Of a stretch of 31,737 nt of DNA, positions 15,766 through 23,368 are shown in pieces. Below the pieces are notes generated by a model. It had not been told where the DNA came from. It was given only the letters and a program-made list of their open reading frames with translations, and did no database searches. The stretch covers positions 1 to 31,737 of the forward strand of contig JAYVOP010000060.1 of NCBI GenBank assembly GCA_043757865.1, read 5' to 3'. How positions within the stretch are numbered: the stretch's first letter is position 1; each line of letters begins with the position of its first letter. Both the position numbers and the translations under genes were made by a program. The DNA is from JAGNEJ01 sp043757865. GTDB lineage: Bacteria > Verrucomicrobiota > Verrucomicrobiia > Verrucomicrobiales > V1-33.

Positions 15766-16989
15766 ATGTTGCTCCGCTCTTTCCTTCTGCTCTTCGTTCT
15801 GACTGGCCTCTGCCTAGCCGAGGCTCCGTGGCCGCAATTTCTGGGGCCGCAGCGCTCTGGCGTGGCCACGGAAACGGTAAAATTAGCGGCTAGTTTTCCC
15901 GCCGATGGTCCGAAGATCGTATGGAAATATGAGTGTGGCAGTGGGTTTGCTGGGCCAGTGGTGGCGGATGGGCACGTGCTGTTATTTCATCGCGTGAAGG
16001 GGGAGGCCACATTGGATGCGCTGGATCCAGCCACGGGCCAGCGGGCCTGGACTTACCATTACGCCACGGATTACCAGGACAGCTTTGGCTTTGATGATGG
16101 CCCGCGCTCCAGCCCCACGGTGGCGGGCGGGCGGGTGTTTCTGTATGGCGCAGAAGGGCAAGTCCATGCGGTGGATGCCAAGTCTGGAAAGCTGCTCTGG
16201 AAGCGGGATCTGGTGGCGGAATATCAGAGTGCGCAGGGGTTCTTCGGGCGGGCCGGGGCTCCGTTAGTGGTGGGGGATCTGGTGCTGGTCTGCCCAGGCG
16301 GCACGGTCTCCGTGGTGGCGCTGGACGTGGCTAGTGGAGCTACCAAATGGACGGCGGGGGATCAGGCCGCGGGCTATGCCTCGCCTGTGCTCTGGCCGTC
16401 TGCCAGTGGTCCGGTGGTGGTGAGTTGGCTGCGGGAAGGGCTGTTAGGAATGGATCCCGCCACGGGCAAAGTGAAGTTTTCCGCCGCGCATCGATCCCGC
16501 CAAGAAGCCTCTGTCAATGCGGCCACGCCCGTGATCATCAGCCCCACGGAGATCTTTACCTCCGCATGTTATGACACGGGTGCGACGCTCTGGAAATACT
16601 CTGAGGAGCAATGGTCCAAAGGATGGACGACGCATGATCAACTAGACGCGCACTACGCCACGCCCATTTATGCCGCAGGCTATCTCTACGGCCTCCATGG
16701 CCGCCAGGAGCAGGGCCAGGAACTGCGCTGCATCTCCGCCACCACGGGCAAAGTGCAGTGGGCCTCCCCCCACCTAGCTGCTGGTGAAGGCATTGCTGCG
16801 GATGGGAAATGGATCGTCATCACGGATCGTGGAGAGTGCCTGCTGGTGGCGTTGACGGCGGAGAAATACCACCTGCTGGATCGGGGTCAGATCCTCAGCG
16901 CGGGCCACCGTTCCCCGCCTGCGCTGGCGGGCGGGGTCTTATATGCGCGGGATAAAACGAAGCTGGTGGCGGTGAGCCTAACGGAGTAA
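15766..16989 (+). CDS. Exported PQQ-type beta-propeller protein
   Basis: This is a 407-residue protein starting with a clear signal peptide (MLLRSFLLLFVLTGLCLA, cleavage before EAPWPQFLG). The mature part is a string of propeller blades with the repeated pattern 'hhALDxxTGxxxW': LDALDPATGQRAW, VHAVDAKSGKLLWK, VVALDVASGATKW, LLGMDPATGKVKF, RCISATTGKVQW. The opening PWPQFLGPQRSGVA is typical of the PQQ-like family in this phylum. Catalytic residues of quinoprotein dehydrogenases are not evident, so a binding or scaffold role is as likely as an enzyme. The frame is open upstream to 15733, but the ATG at 15766 gives the signal peptide. It follows the PSD1 gene by 55 bp and precedes the next gene by 4 bp. 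Confidence 0.9.
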   Translation: MLLRSFLLLFVLTGLCLAEAPWPQFLGPQRSGVATETVKLAASFPADGPKIVWKYECGSGFAGPVVADGHVLLFHRVKGEATLDALDPATGQRAWTYHYATDYQDSFGFDDGPRSSPTVAGGRVFLYGAEGQVHAVDAKSGKLLWKRDLVAEYQSAQGFFGRAGAPLVVGDLVLVCPGGTVSVVALDVASGATKWTAGDQAAGYASPVLWPSASGPVVVSWLREGLLGMDPATGKVKFSAAHRSRQEASVNAATPVIISPTEIFTSACYDTGATLWKYSEEQWSKGWTTHDQLDAHYATPIYAAGYLYGLHGRQEQGQELRCISATTGKVQWASPHLAAGEGIAADGKWIVITDRGECLLVALTAEKYHLLDRGQILSAGHRSPPALAGGVLYARDKTKLVAVSLTE

Positions 16990-16993
16990 ACGA

Positions 16994-17890
16994 ATGCCCC
17001 CGCGACCCCACATTTTCCTGCTGCTCCTCAGTCTGGCTTCCGTCTGGGCGGAGGATCTACCGACCGGAGCCGCGCAGATCCGGGCTCCGTTAGGGGAGTC
17101 AGAGATCGTCCTCACCACCACCGCGCGCTGTGCAGGCGCGGTGCATTCCCTCACATGGGGCGGGAAAGAATTTATCGACTCCCACGATCATGGCCGCCAA
17201 CTGCAATCTGCGCTCAATGGAGACTGCGGCGGCACCCTGCTCAGTGAAACCTACAACCCCACAGAAGCGGGCTCCGTAAGCGATGGCGCAGGTGCCCGCT
17301 CCACCAGCCGCGTGCTGCAACTGCTGGCCGGCCCCCACTGGCTACAGACCACCACGCAGATGGCCTTCTGGCTGGCCCCAGATCAAACCTCCGGCGGCCA
17401 ACCGGCCAAGAACACCACGCTCCTGTCCCCATTTCTCCTCACCAAACGCATCACGCTCGGCCAACCCGCACTGCCTCAGGCGATCGGCTATGACGTTACT
17501 TTCCACATCCCGTTAGGGGAGTTGCACCACCACCTCACCTGCGAGTCCCTCACCGGGTATCTCCCCAGTGAATTCTCCCAATTCCTGATCTATCAAGCGA
17601 CCACCCAAACGCTGGAACCCTTATCCGACGGCCCGGGAGAGCAGCTCCAGCCCATCGTCCTCGCCACTCCAGATGGCCGCTACGCCATGAGCATCTACTC
17701 CCCGGAGCCCCACGCGCACTACGGACGATTCCGTTTTACCCCCCAGCACGTGGTGAAATGGAACGCCGTCTTCCGCCTCACCGCCGCGCCCCCCGCCACC
17801 GTGGCCGCTGGGGAATACACCTTCCGCCATTTCGTGCTGGTGGGAGATCTCGCGCTGGTTACCGCTGGCCTCCGCGCTCTCGTGAAATAA
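16994..17890 (+). CDS. Exported protein of unknown function, probable beta-sandwich
   Basis: This is a 298-residue protein with a signal peptide (about 1-19, FLLLLSLASVWA). It has alternating short strands and motifs such as GAVHSLTWGGKEFIDSHDHG near 49 and GYDVTFHIPLGELHHHLTCESLTGYLP near 164. Together these suggest a galactose-mutarotase-like or carbohydrate-binding beta-sandwich. I do not recognise a named family. An SD-like GGAG precedes the ATG by about 8 bp, within the end of the propeller gene. The 4-bp gap to that gene implies one transcript, so the protein probably acts with it in the periplasm or at the cell surface. Confidence 0.82.
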   Translation: MPPRPHIFLLLLSLASVWAEDLPTGAAQIRAPLGESEIVLTTTARCAGAVHSLTWGGKEFIDSHDHGRQLQSALNGDCGGTLLSETYNPTEAGSVSDGAGARSTSRVLQLLAGPHWLQTTTQMAFWLAPDQTSGGQPAKNTTLLSPFLLTKRITLGQPALPQAIGYDVTFHIPLGELHHHLTCESLTGYLPSEFSQFLIYQATTQTLEPLSDGPGEQLQPIVLATPDGRYAMSIYSPEPHAHYGRFRFTPQHVVKWNAVFRLTAAPPATVAAGEYTFRHFVLVGDLALVTAGLRALVK

Positions 17891-17931
17891 CTCCAGGGTG
17901 CGGTCCTCGGTAGATCCTCGGGTATCGCAGA

Positions 17932-17986
17932 TGTGAAAATCAAATCTTACTTGCAGCACAAGGTTGAAAGAATTATAATTTTCACA
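17932..17986. promoter_or_regulatory. Inverted repeat spanning the promoter of the Mrr/bactofilin gene
   Basis: Arms TGTGAAAAT (17932-17940) and ATTTTCACA (17978-17986) are perfect 9-bp inverted copies separated by 37 bp. The right arm overlaps the -10 element and the likely transcription start. The left arm lies upstream of the -35 region. Spacing of about four helical turns between arm centres is compatible with a looped or dimer-of-dimers operator. The symmetry is seen; its function is inferred. Confidence 0.5.
17951..17979 (+). promoter_or_regulatory. Sigma-70-like promoter of the Mrr/bactofilin gene
   Basis: A perfect TATAAT (17974-17979) is preceded by a 17-bp spacer and TTGCAG (17951-17956; matches the first three bases of TTGACA). 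Transcription would begin about 17986-17988, giving a leader of about 35 nt to the ATG at 18021. This AT-rich block stands out in an otherwise GC-rich region. Confidence 0.6.
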
Positions 17987-18020
17987 CCCCAGGAATCTTA
18001 CTCAGTAGCATTTCTGTAAA

Positions 18021-18950
18021 ATGCACCACCGATTCCTGTCCGCCTTGGCCACGCCCTCTTATCTCTCAGTGATTGATTCCACGCCTCCGTGGGATCTGGA
18101 AACGCTCTGGAAGCTGGATTGGAAACGCTTTCAGGAGGTGGTGAGTATGGTGCTAGCCAAGAGTGGATTCGCCACGGAAATCCTCTGGGTGAAACCGAAC
18201 GGCACCACCGTGCTGGCGGCTAGTAGGCAAGGGCCCCAGCGGACGCCCGAGGCGCTGGTCCAGTGTGCGGGATGGAATCAATATGAGGTGGGGGTGAACC
18301 AGTTGCTAGAGTTTCACAAGGCCGTGGAACAGGAGGGCTGCCCGCGCGCGATCTATGTGACGCCGGGCCGCTTCGATGAGAAGGCCGTGATCTATGCGCG
18401 GTCAAAGCGGATCGAACTCATTGATGGCGCAGAATTTCTCCGCACCCTGGAGCGCATGAGTCACGACGAGCAGCAGTGGTATCGGCGGATGGCCCTGGTG
18501 GGCTCTTGGGATGTGCCGTCCTGTGTGAGCTGCGGGGGCAAGCTAGCCCTCCGCGAGATCGCCTTTCCCAGCGGCCCAGAGCACGGGAAACTAGCCGACC
18601 TGACGCTCAAGGCAGATCAGCGGGTGGCGCATCAAGTTTATTGCCGACATCTCATCGTGAAGGCTGGCGTGGACGTGCTTTTTCTCACAGGAGTGGAGGC
18701 AGAATCCGCAGAGATCCATGGCCGCGTGATGGGGAATTTGGTCTGCCGAGGGAAGCTGACGGTGGCCGCTGGAGCCTGCGTGAGTGGGATGGTGGCCGCG
18801 CGTAGCATTAAGTTAGACGAAGGCGGCCTGTTAGAAGCGGAGGCCCGCATTCTGAACACCGCAGATGTCCAACCCGTGAGCCCGCAGCCTAAGCAATATC
18901 TCTGGAAATGCCCCCAGGTCCGCTGCAAAGGCAGCTTGCCAGTGCGCTGA
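18021..18950 (+). CDS. Fusion of an inactive Mrr-like endonuclease domain and a bactofilin-like domain
   Basis: This is a 309-residue protein. Residues about 25-145 follow the Mrr_cat fold: WDLETLWKLDWKRFQEVVSMVLAKSGF, then the strand region ending EALVQCAGW, then VNQLLEFHKAVEQEGCPRAIYVTPGRFDEKAVIYARSKRIELIDG. The usual catalytic motif GxDGGID is replaced by KPNGTTVLAA, and the usual QCK is QCA, so metal binding and cleavage should be lost. A CVSC pair (168, 171) is followed by a bactofilin-like beta-helix at about 188-280, with short repeats such as GRVMGNLVCRGKLTVAAGACVSGMVAARSIKL. A second cysteine pair, CPQVRC (297, 302), follows and may complete a split zinc site. Bactofilins polymerise into cytoskeletal filaments. 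A DNA-binding cytoskeletal element is a reasonable inference. It has its own promoter, and tcdA follows 18 bp later. Confidence 0.75.
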   Translation: MHHRFLSALATPSYLSVIDSTPPWDLETLWKLDWKRFQEVVSMVLAKSGFATEILWVKPNGTTVLAASRQGPQRTPEALVQCAGWNQYEVGVNQLLEFHKAVEQEGCPRAIYVTPGRFDEKAVIYARSKRIELIDGAEFLRTLERMSHDEQQWYRRMALVGSWDVPSCVSCGGKLALREIAFPSGPEHGKLADLTLKADQRVAHQVYCRHLIVKAGVDVLFLTGVEAESAEIHGRVMGNLVCRGKLTVAAGACVSGMVAARSIKLDEGGLLEAEARILNTADVQPVSPQPKQYLWKCPQVRCKGSLPVR

Positions 18951-18968
18951 GGGCAGCTAGGTGCGGAG

Positions 18969-19781
18969 ATGGATGCATTTTCTCCAGACTACTGGCAGCG
19001 CTTCAGTGGCATCGCCCGGCTTTACGGCCAGGCGGCGTTAGGTAAATTTTCCCAAGCCCACGTCTGTATCGTGGGCGTGGGCGGCGTGGGCTCTTGGGCT
19101 GCGGAAGCGCTGGCGCGCAGCGGGATCGGGAGTCTCACCTTGATCGACTTGGATGATGTCTGTGTGACGAATGTGAATCGCCAACTGCCCGCGCTGGATG
19201 GCGTGATCGGCCAGCCAAAAGTCACCGCCATGGCCGCGCGCCTGCAGGGGATCAATCCCGCCCTGCACGTGCATCCCATCGCTGCCTTCCTAGCGGAAAG
19301 TAATGCCCAGGAACTCCTGCACTCCGGCTATGATTACGTGCTAGACTGCGTGGACCGCATCGGCATCAAGATCCTCCAAGTCCTCCGCTGCCAAGCCCTC
19401 GGCGTGCCGCTCCTCACCATGGGTGGGGCCGGGGGCCGACGCGATATTTCGCAGATTAAACTAACTGATCTCCACTGCACGCACGGAGACCGACTGCTCC
19501 GGGGCGTGCGCAAGAAGCTGCGCGCTGAACATGGATTCCCGCGTAAACTAACCAAGAAATTTGGCGTCATGGCGGTGTGCTCTGATGAACCCCAAGCCTT
19601 TCCCTGGGCGGACGGGACGTGCCGCACGGTGGCGGCACCAGGGGAGAATCTGCGGATGGATTGTGCCAGCGGATTCGGGGCCGCCACCCACGTGACGGCG
19701 GCCTTCGCGCTGATCGGCGTGGGGGAAGTGCTGCGGCATTTAGCGGGGCGCGCGGCCCCGGCTGCCGCCGACCCGTGTTAG
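18969..19781 (+). CDS. tcdA: tRNA threonylcarbamoyladenosine dehydratase TcdA
   Basis: This is a 270-residue E1-like protein of the normal length for TcdA (YgdL/CsdL). It has an N-terminal FSGIARLYG motif and a nucleotide-binding GVGGVGSWAAEALARSG (about 36-52). LIDLDDVCVTNVNRQ, VLDCVDRIGIK, GGAGGRRD and the C-terminal CSDEP segment also match the family. TcdA uses ATP to dehydrate t6A37 to the cyclic ct6A form in ANN-decoding tRNAs. The gene starts 18 bp after the Mrr/bactofilin gene. It converges with the small protein gene on the other strand so tightly that the two stop codons overlap within one TTAG. Confidence 0.93.
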   Translation: MDAFSPDYWQRFSGIARLYGQAALGKFSQAHVCIVGVGGVGSWAAEALARSGIGSLTLIDLDDVCVTNVNRQLPALDGVIGQPKVTAMAARLQGINPALHVHPIAAFLAESNAQELLHSGYDYVLDCVDRIGIKILQVLRCQALGVPLLTMGGAGGRRDISQIKLTDLHCTHGDRLLRGVRKKLRAEHGFPRKLTKKFGVMAVCSDEPQAFPWADGTCRTVAAPGENLRMDCASGFGAATHVTAAFALIGVGEVLRHLAGRAAPAAADPC

Positions 19782-20200
19782 GATGGTTTGTGGAGATATG
19801 TCTCCTTCAGCGTGGCGATGGCTTCGAGCATGATCTCGGCCTCAGCACTGATGTCAGGATCGAGACTGGAGGCGGCTCGGTTATGGCGGCGGTAGAGCAC
19901 GGCCAGTTGCTCGAGGATGGCGGCTTGAGTCATTTTGTTGGTGATGCCGCAAAGCGATTCTGGCGAGTCCGTGGCATTGAGCTTCTGTTTGGCCTTAGCC
20001 GCCCATTGTTTCTTGATGGCGTCCGTGGCGTTTTCCGTTGGGGCGGTCGACTTGGCCTGCTTAGATGCGGCGGCAGCGGGTTGAAGTTGGCTGGTCTTGC
20101 TGCCAGCGGATTTGTTGCGGGCAAAGGGCGAGGCGTCCGCAGCTGCTGGGGCGGCGGGAGTGCTGCGCTTGAAGATTTTGGAGATAACTCTTCCGAACAT
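19778..20200 (-). CDS. Small basic protein of unknown function, downstream of an Hsp70 gene
   Basis: This 140-residue protein was not recognised. The first ~65 residues are basic and rich in Ala, Ser, Lys and Pro (FGRVISKIFKRS, then a long low-complexity linker), with no signal peptide. Residues about 70-138 look helical: LNATDSPESLCGITNKMTQAAILEQLAVLYRRHNRAASSLDP and AEAEIMLEAIATLKETYL. It begins 35 bp after the stop of the Hsp70-like gene on the same strand, so it is probably co-transcribed and could be a client or co-factor. Confidence that it is a real gene comes from that layout and from a helical C-terminus that fits no other frame. Confidence 0.68.
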   Translation of the reverse strand: MFGRVISKIFKRSTPAAPAAADASPFARNKSAGSKTSQLQPAAAASKQAKSTAPTENATDAIKKQWAAKAKQKLNATDSPESLCGITNKMTQAAILEQLAVLYRRHNRAASSLDPDISAEAEIMLEAIATLKETYLHKPS

Positions 20201-20235
20201 AGATAGGGAAATTTAAATGTTTGCGTCAGGTGAGG

Positions 20236-21738
20236 TTATTCGATGCGGAGGTTCGCGAAATAAGCCGTCTTGCGGTCGATTTCATCGTCTTGGAGCACGC
20301 CCGCGCCTTCGTAAACGATGGCGACTTCTTTACTGCGGCCAGAGCGCTCGTCCTTGATGGTGGCATGGACGCGCTGGTTTTCATCATAGCCGTAAGTCAC
20401 CGTAATCTCACAGCCAGCGGGGCGGCCCGGGGGCACCTCAAGGAGGATGCGGCCAATGACGTCCACGTATTTCGGGTCCGTGTCCTCACCCTGAGTGATT
20501 TCGACTTCGATGCTCGTCTCATTATCCTCGGAGGTCACATACGTTTGGCTAGCCGTGCAGGGCAGCGGGGTGTTTTTGCCAATGACGATGGTATTACAAT
20601 ACTCCATCTGGCCCGTGGCGGCGTCTTCCACGATGGCTAGGGTGCCGTAACTGTGATTACAAACTTCCTCCACTTGCGCAGCTTTCTTGGCAAACAAAGC
20701 CGCGCCTAAGGCCACGCACTCATCCACATTGCCACAGGACGTGGGCTCGAACCCGAAGAACTTGGCCAACAGATCCCGCACGTGGGGCATCCTGGTGCTG
20801 CCACCCACTAACGCCACGTGGTCAATGTCCTTAGGCTTCAGCCCCACGGAATCTAACGCCTGCTCCACGAGCATGATCGTGCGAGTGAAGAGCCGCCCCA
20901 CGGCGTCTTCAAAGACATCCCGCGTCAGTTCGATGCGCGTGAGGCCGCCGCGGTCATTGCCCACGGTGTCCGTCACTTGCTTGAGCTTGGAGAGCATCTT
21001 CTTCATGTCCTCACCGCTTTGCAGGCACCGCCGACGTTGCCGTTCATTTTCAAATAATTCTACTCCGTGCTCTAGCCGATAGGCTTCTGCAATGAGTTCC
21101 AGGATCCGATCATCAAAATTGGACCCACCCAGCCGCCGCGCGCCTTCGGAGGTCAGGCAGCGAATGCTCTCACCCGTCACCTCCAGCACCGTGATGTCCA
21201 GCGTGCCGCCGCCCAGATCATAGATCAGCACCTTCCCCTGGAGGCCTTGGGCGTGGGCGTAATAGAGAGCCGCTGCGGTGGGCTCATTGACGATGCGTTT
21301 CACATTGAATCCGGCAATGCGCCCAGCGGAAATGGTGGCCTTGCGCGCCAGTTCATTAAAGTTCGCAGGCACCGTGATGACCACATCCTGGATCTCGCCA
21401 ATGATCTTCTCACAGTCCCGTTTCAGCTTCGCTAGGATCAACGCTGAGATCTCCGTGGGGGTCCATTTTTTACCATCCATATTGATGACAAAATTAGGGT
21501 CATCCATGTGCCGCTTAATGAGATGGATGGTGCGCTCTGGGTCGCCCCCATCGCGCGCGGCAGAGCCCACTAGCTTCACGTCCTCATGGCGGTCAAAGTA
21601 AACCACCGAGGGGGTCATGCGTTCGCCATCCCCGTTAGGGACAATCTCAGGATTGCCATCGGAGCGGATGTAAGCGAGGCCGGAAGTGGAGGTTCCTAAA
21701 TCGATCCCCACATATTTTGCAGCGTTCTTGGTCTTCAA
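20236..21738 (-). CDS. Lid-less Hsp70-family chaperone
   Basis: This is a 500-residue protein. The actin-like ATPase domain covers about 1-380, with the three Hsp70 signatures: IDLGTSTSG (12-20), YDLGGGTLDITVLEV, and VALVGGSTRMPHVRDLL. A beta-sandwich substrate-binding region follows (about 385-500, NTPLPCTASQTYVTSEDNETSIEVEITQGED). It ends where the helical lid and EEVD-like tail of DnaK (about 640 residues) would begin, so this is a shorter paralogue and not the main DnaK. No DnaJ or GrpE gene adjoins it. The start appears to be TTG at 21738, since a later GTG would cut into the first strand. A TATACA element ends only 7 bp before it, so the mRNA may be nearly leaderless. Confidence 0.88.
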   Translation of the reverse strand: MKTKNAAKYVGIDLGTSTSGLAYIRSDGNPEIVPNGDGERMTPSVVYFDRHEDVKLVGSAARDGGDPERTIHLIKRHMDDPNFVINMDGKKWTPTEISALILAKLKRDCEKIIGEIQDVVITVPANFNELARKATISAGRIAGFNVKRIVNEPTAAALYYAHAQGLQGKVLIYDLGGGTLDITVLEVTGESIRCLTSEGARRLGGSNFDDRILELIAEAYRLEHGVELFENERQRRRCLQSGEDMKKMLSKLKQVTDTVGNDRGGLTRIELTRDVFEDAVGRLFTRTIMLVEQALDSVGLKPKDIDHVALVGGSTRMPHVRDLLAKFFGFEPTSCGNVDECVALGAALFAKKAAQVEEVCNHSYGTLAIVEDAATGQMEYCNTIVIGKNTPLPCTASQTYVTSEDNETSIEVEITQGEDTDPKYVDVIGRILLEVPPGRPAGCEITVTYGYDENQRVHATIKDERSGRSKEVAIVYEGAGVLQDDEIDRKTAYFANLRIE

Positions 21739-21923
21739 AGTGTAGTGTATAATTGGTCAGTTTCGCAGAAACGCCGCACTGTGGAGAGCAGATCCCCATT
21801 CGGCAACATAAATTCCCATAAATGGCGCGCACTGCCACAGGGGCTAGGCGAAAGCCCCTCGCCCGCACACACGTTGCGAAATCTGCTTCCAGCGCGCCCG
21901 GCTGGTCCGCTAGGTTCCGCGCC
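21739..21923. promoter_or_regulatory. Divergent promoter region between the Hsp70 and oxidoreductase genes
   Basis: These 185 bp separate two divergent starts. On the minus strand TATACA lies at 21745-21750, 7 bp before the Hsp70 TTG. On the plus strand the overlapping TATAAT is at 21748-21753, too far from the oxidoreductase ATG to be certain. A small hairpin (GGGGCT/AGCCCC, 21840-21858) lies midway. No CIRCE element (the HrcA operator of main chaperone operons) could be found. Confidence 0.4.
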
Positions 21924-23360
21924 ATGATTGCTTCTCCTAACACCACCATTTCCCGTCGTTCGTTCCTCCGCACTACCGCCCTCACAGCCACCAGCATGAG
22001 CGCCCGTAGCTACGCCCAAGTGACGGGTGCTAACGAGGACATCCGCATGGCGGTGGTGGGCTTTGGCGGGCGGGGCGGATCGCACATCGGGGCCTTTAGT
22101 AACATGAAAGGTGTGCGGTTAGTGGCCTTGTGTGATGTCGATGCCAAGATCCTGGAAACGCATGTGAAGAAGCTCTCCGCCAGCACCAGCGTGGATGTCA
22201 AAGGCTACTCCGACATCCGCAAGCTGCTGGAGTCCAAGGACATCGATGCTATTTCCATTGCCACACCGAATCATTGGCACTCGCTGGGCACCATCTGGGC
22301 GGTGCAGAGCGGGCGGGATGTGTATGTGGAAAAGCCTGTTTCCCATAATGTCTGGGAAGGGCGGCAAGTCGTGAAAGCGGCTCGGAAGCATGGGAAGATC
22401 GTGCAATGCGGCACGCAGAGCCGCAGTAGCCGGACGGGGATCGGAGCAGCGGTGAAATGGGTCCAAGAGGGGAATCTGGGGAAGATCACCCTGGCCCGCG
22501 GGCTCTGTTATAAGCCGCGCAAGAGCATCGGCAAAACCACAGGCGAACAACCGCTCCCAGCGGGCCTGGACTACGATCTGTGGTGTGGCCCGGCAGAGCG
22601 CCTGCCACTGCGGCGGGAGAAGCTGCACTATGACTGGCATTGGGTCTGGAACACCGGCAATGGCGACCTGGGGAATCAAGGCATCCACCAAATGGACATC
22701 TGCCGGTGGTTCCTCGGGGAGCAGCAACTCGCACCCCAGGTGCTCAGCCTCGGTGGCCGCGTGGGCTATGATGATGACGGGGAAACTGCTAACACCCAGC
22801 TCATCTACCAAGGCTATGCCAAGGCTCCGCTGCTCTTTGAAGTGCGCGGACTGCCGACGGATAAATTTTCCGATGTGAGCGTCGGCTGCATCATCCATTG
22901 CGAAGGGGGGAAAGTGGTGGTGCCGAACTACACTTCCGCCACCGCCTATGATAAAGAAGGCAAGGAAATCAAAGCCTGGAAAGGCGAGGTGAGCCATTTT
23001 GAAAACTTCATCCAAGCCGTCCGCAGTCGTAAGCACGAGGATCTGCACGCGGACGTGCTGGAGGGCCACTACAGCAGCGCGCTCTGTCACACGGGCAATA
23101 TTTCCTATCGGCTAGGCAAAAAAGCTCCCCCCGAAGCACACGCTGCCGCCATCAAAGGAAACGCCGAACTGAGCGCCACTTACGACCGCATGATGGCGCA
23201 CCTAGAGGACAATAAAGTGGACCTGAAAGCCACCCCGCTCACGTTAGGTGCACCGTTGACGATGGACCCCACCACGGAGCAATTCAAAGACAACGCAGAG
23301 GCCAACGCCATGCTCACGCGGAACTACCGCGCGCCCTTCGTGGTTCCTGCGGAGGTTTAG
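21924..23360 (+). CDS. Tat-exported Gfo/Idh/MocA family oxidoreductase
   Basis: This is a 478-residue protein with a twin-arginine signal (SRRSFLRTTALTA, about residues 10-22) and probable cleavage near SYA. The mature part has a Rossmann fold (IRMAVVGFGGRGGSHIGAF), the ATPNHWH stretch, the family EKP motif (DVYVEKPVSHN) and the C-terminal dimerisation domain with GNQGIHQMDICRWFLG. Export through Tat implies it folds with a tightly bound NAD(P) before reaching the periplasm. Such proteins are greatly expanded in Planctomycetes and Verrucomicrobia and are thought to act in sugar degradation; the substrate is not evident. The frame is open back to 21822, but the ATG at 21924 gives the proper signal. 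It is convergent with dprA, 8 bp away. Confidence 0.91.
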   Translation: MIASPNTTISRRSFLRTTALTATSMSARSYAQVTGANEDIRMAVVGFGGRGGSHIGAFSNMKGVRLVALCDVDAKILETHVKKLSASTSVDVKGYSDIRKLLESKDIDAISIATPNHWHSLGTIWAVQSGRDVYVEKPVSHNVWEGRQVVKAARKHGKIVQCGTQSRSSRTGIGAAVKWVQEGNLGKITLARGLCYKPRKSIGKTTGEQPLPAGLDYDLWCGPAERLPLRREKLHYDWHWVWNTGNGDLGNQGIHQMDICRWFLGEQQLAPQVLSLGGRVGYDDDGETANTQLIYQGYAKAPLLFEVRGLPTDKFSDVSVGCIIHCEGGKVVVPNYTSATAYDKEGKEIKAWKGEVSHFENFIQAVRSRKHEDLHADVLEGHYSSALCHTGNISYRLGKKAPPEAHAAAIKGNAELSATYDRMMAHLEDNKVDLKATPLTLGAPLTMDPTTEQFKDNAEANAMLTRNYRAPFVVPAEV

Positions 23361-23368
23361 GACTAGCG

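Noticed and set aside
19619..20206. 195-codon plus-strand frame after tcdA
   Set aside because: It overlaps tcdA and the small basic protein gene in other frames and reads as Gly/Arg-rich noise.
22119..23090. 323-codon minus-strand frame inside the oxidoreductase gene
   Set aside because: Shadow frame opposite a well-supported Gfo/Idh/MocA gene; no motifs of its own.
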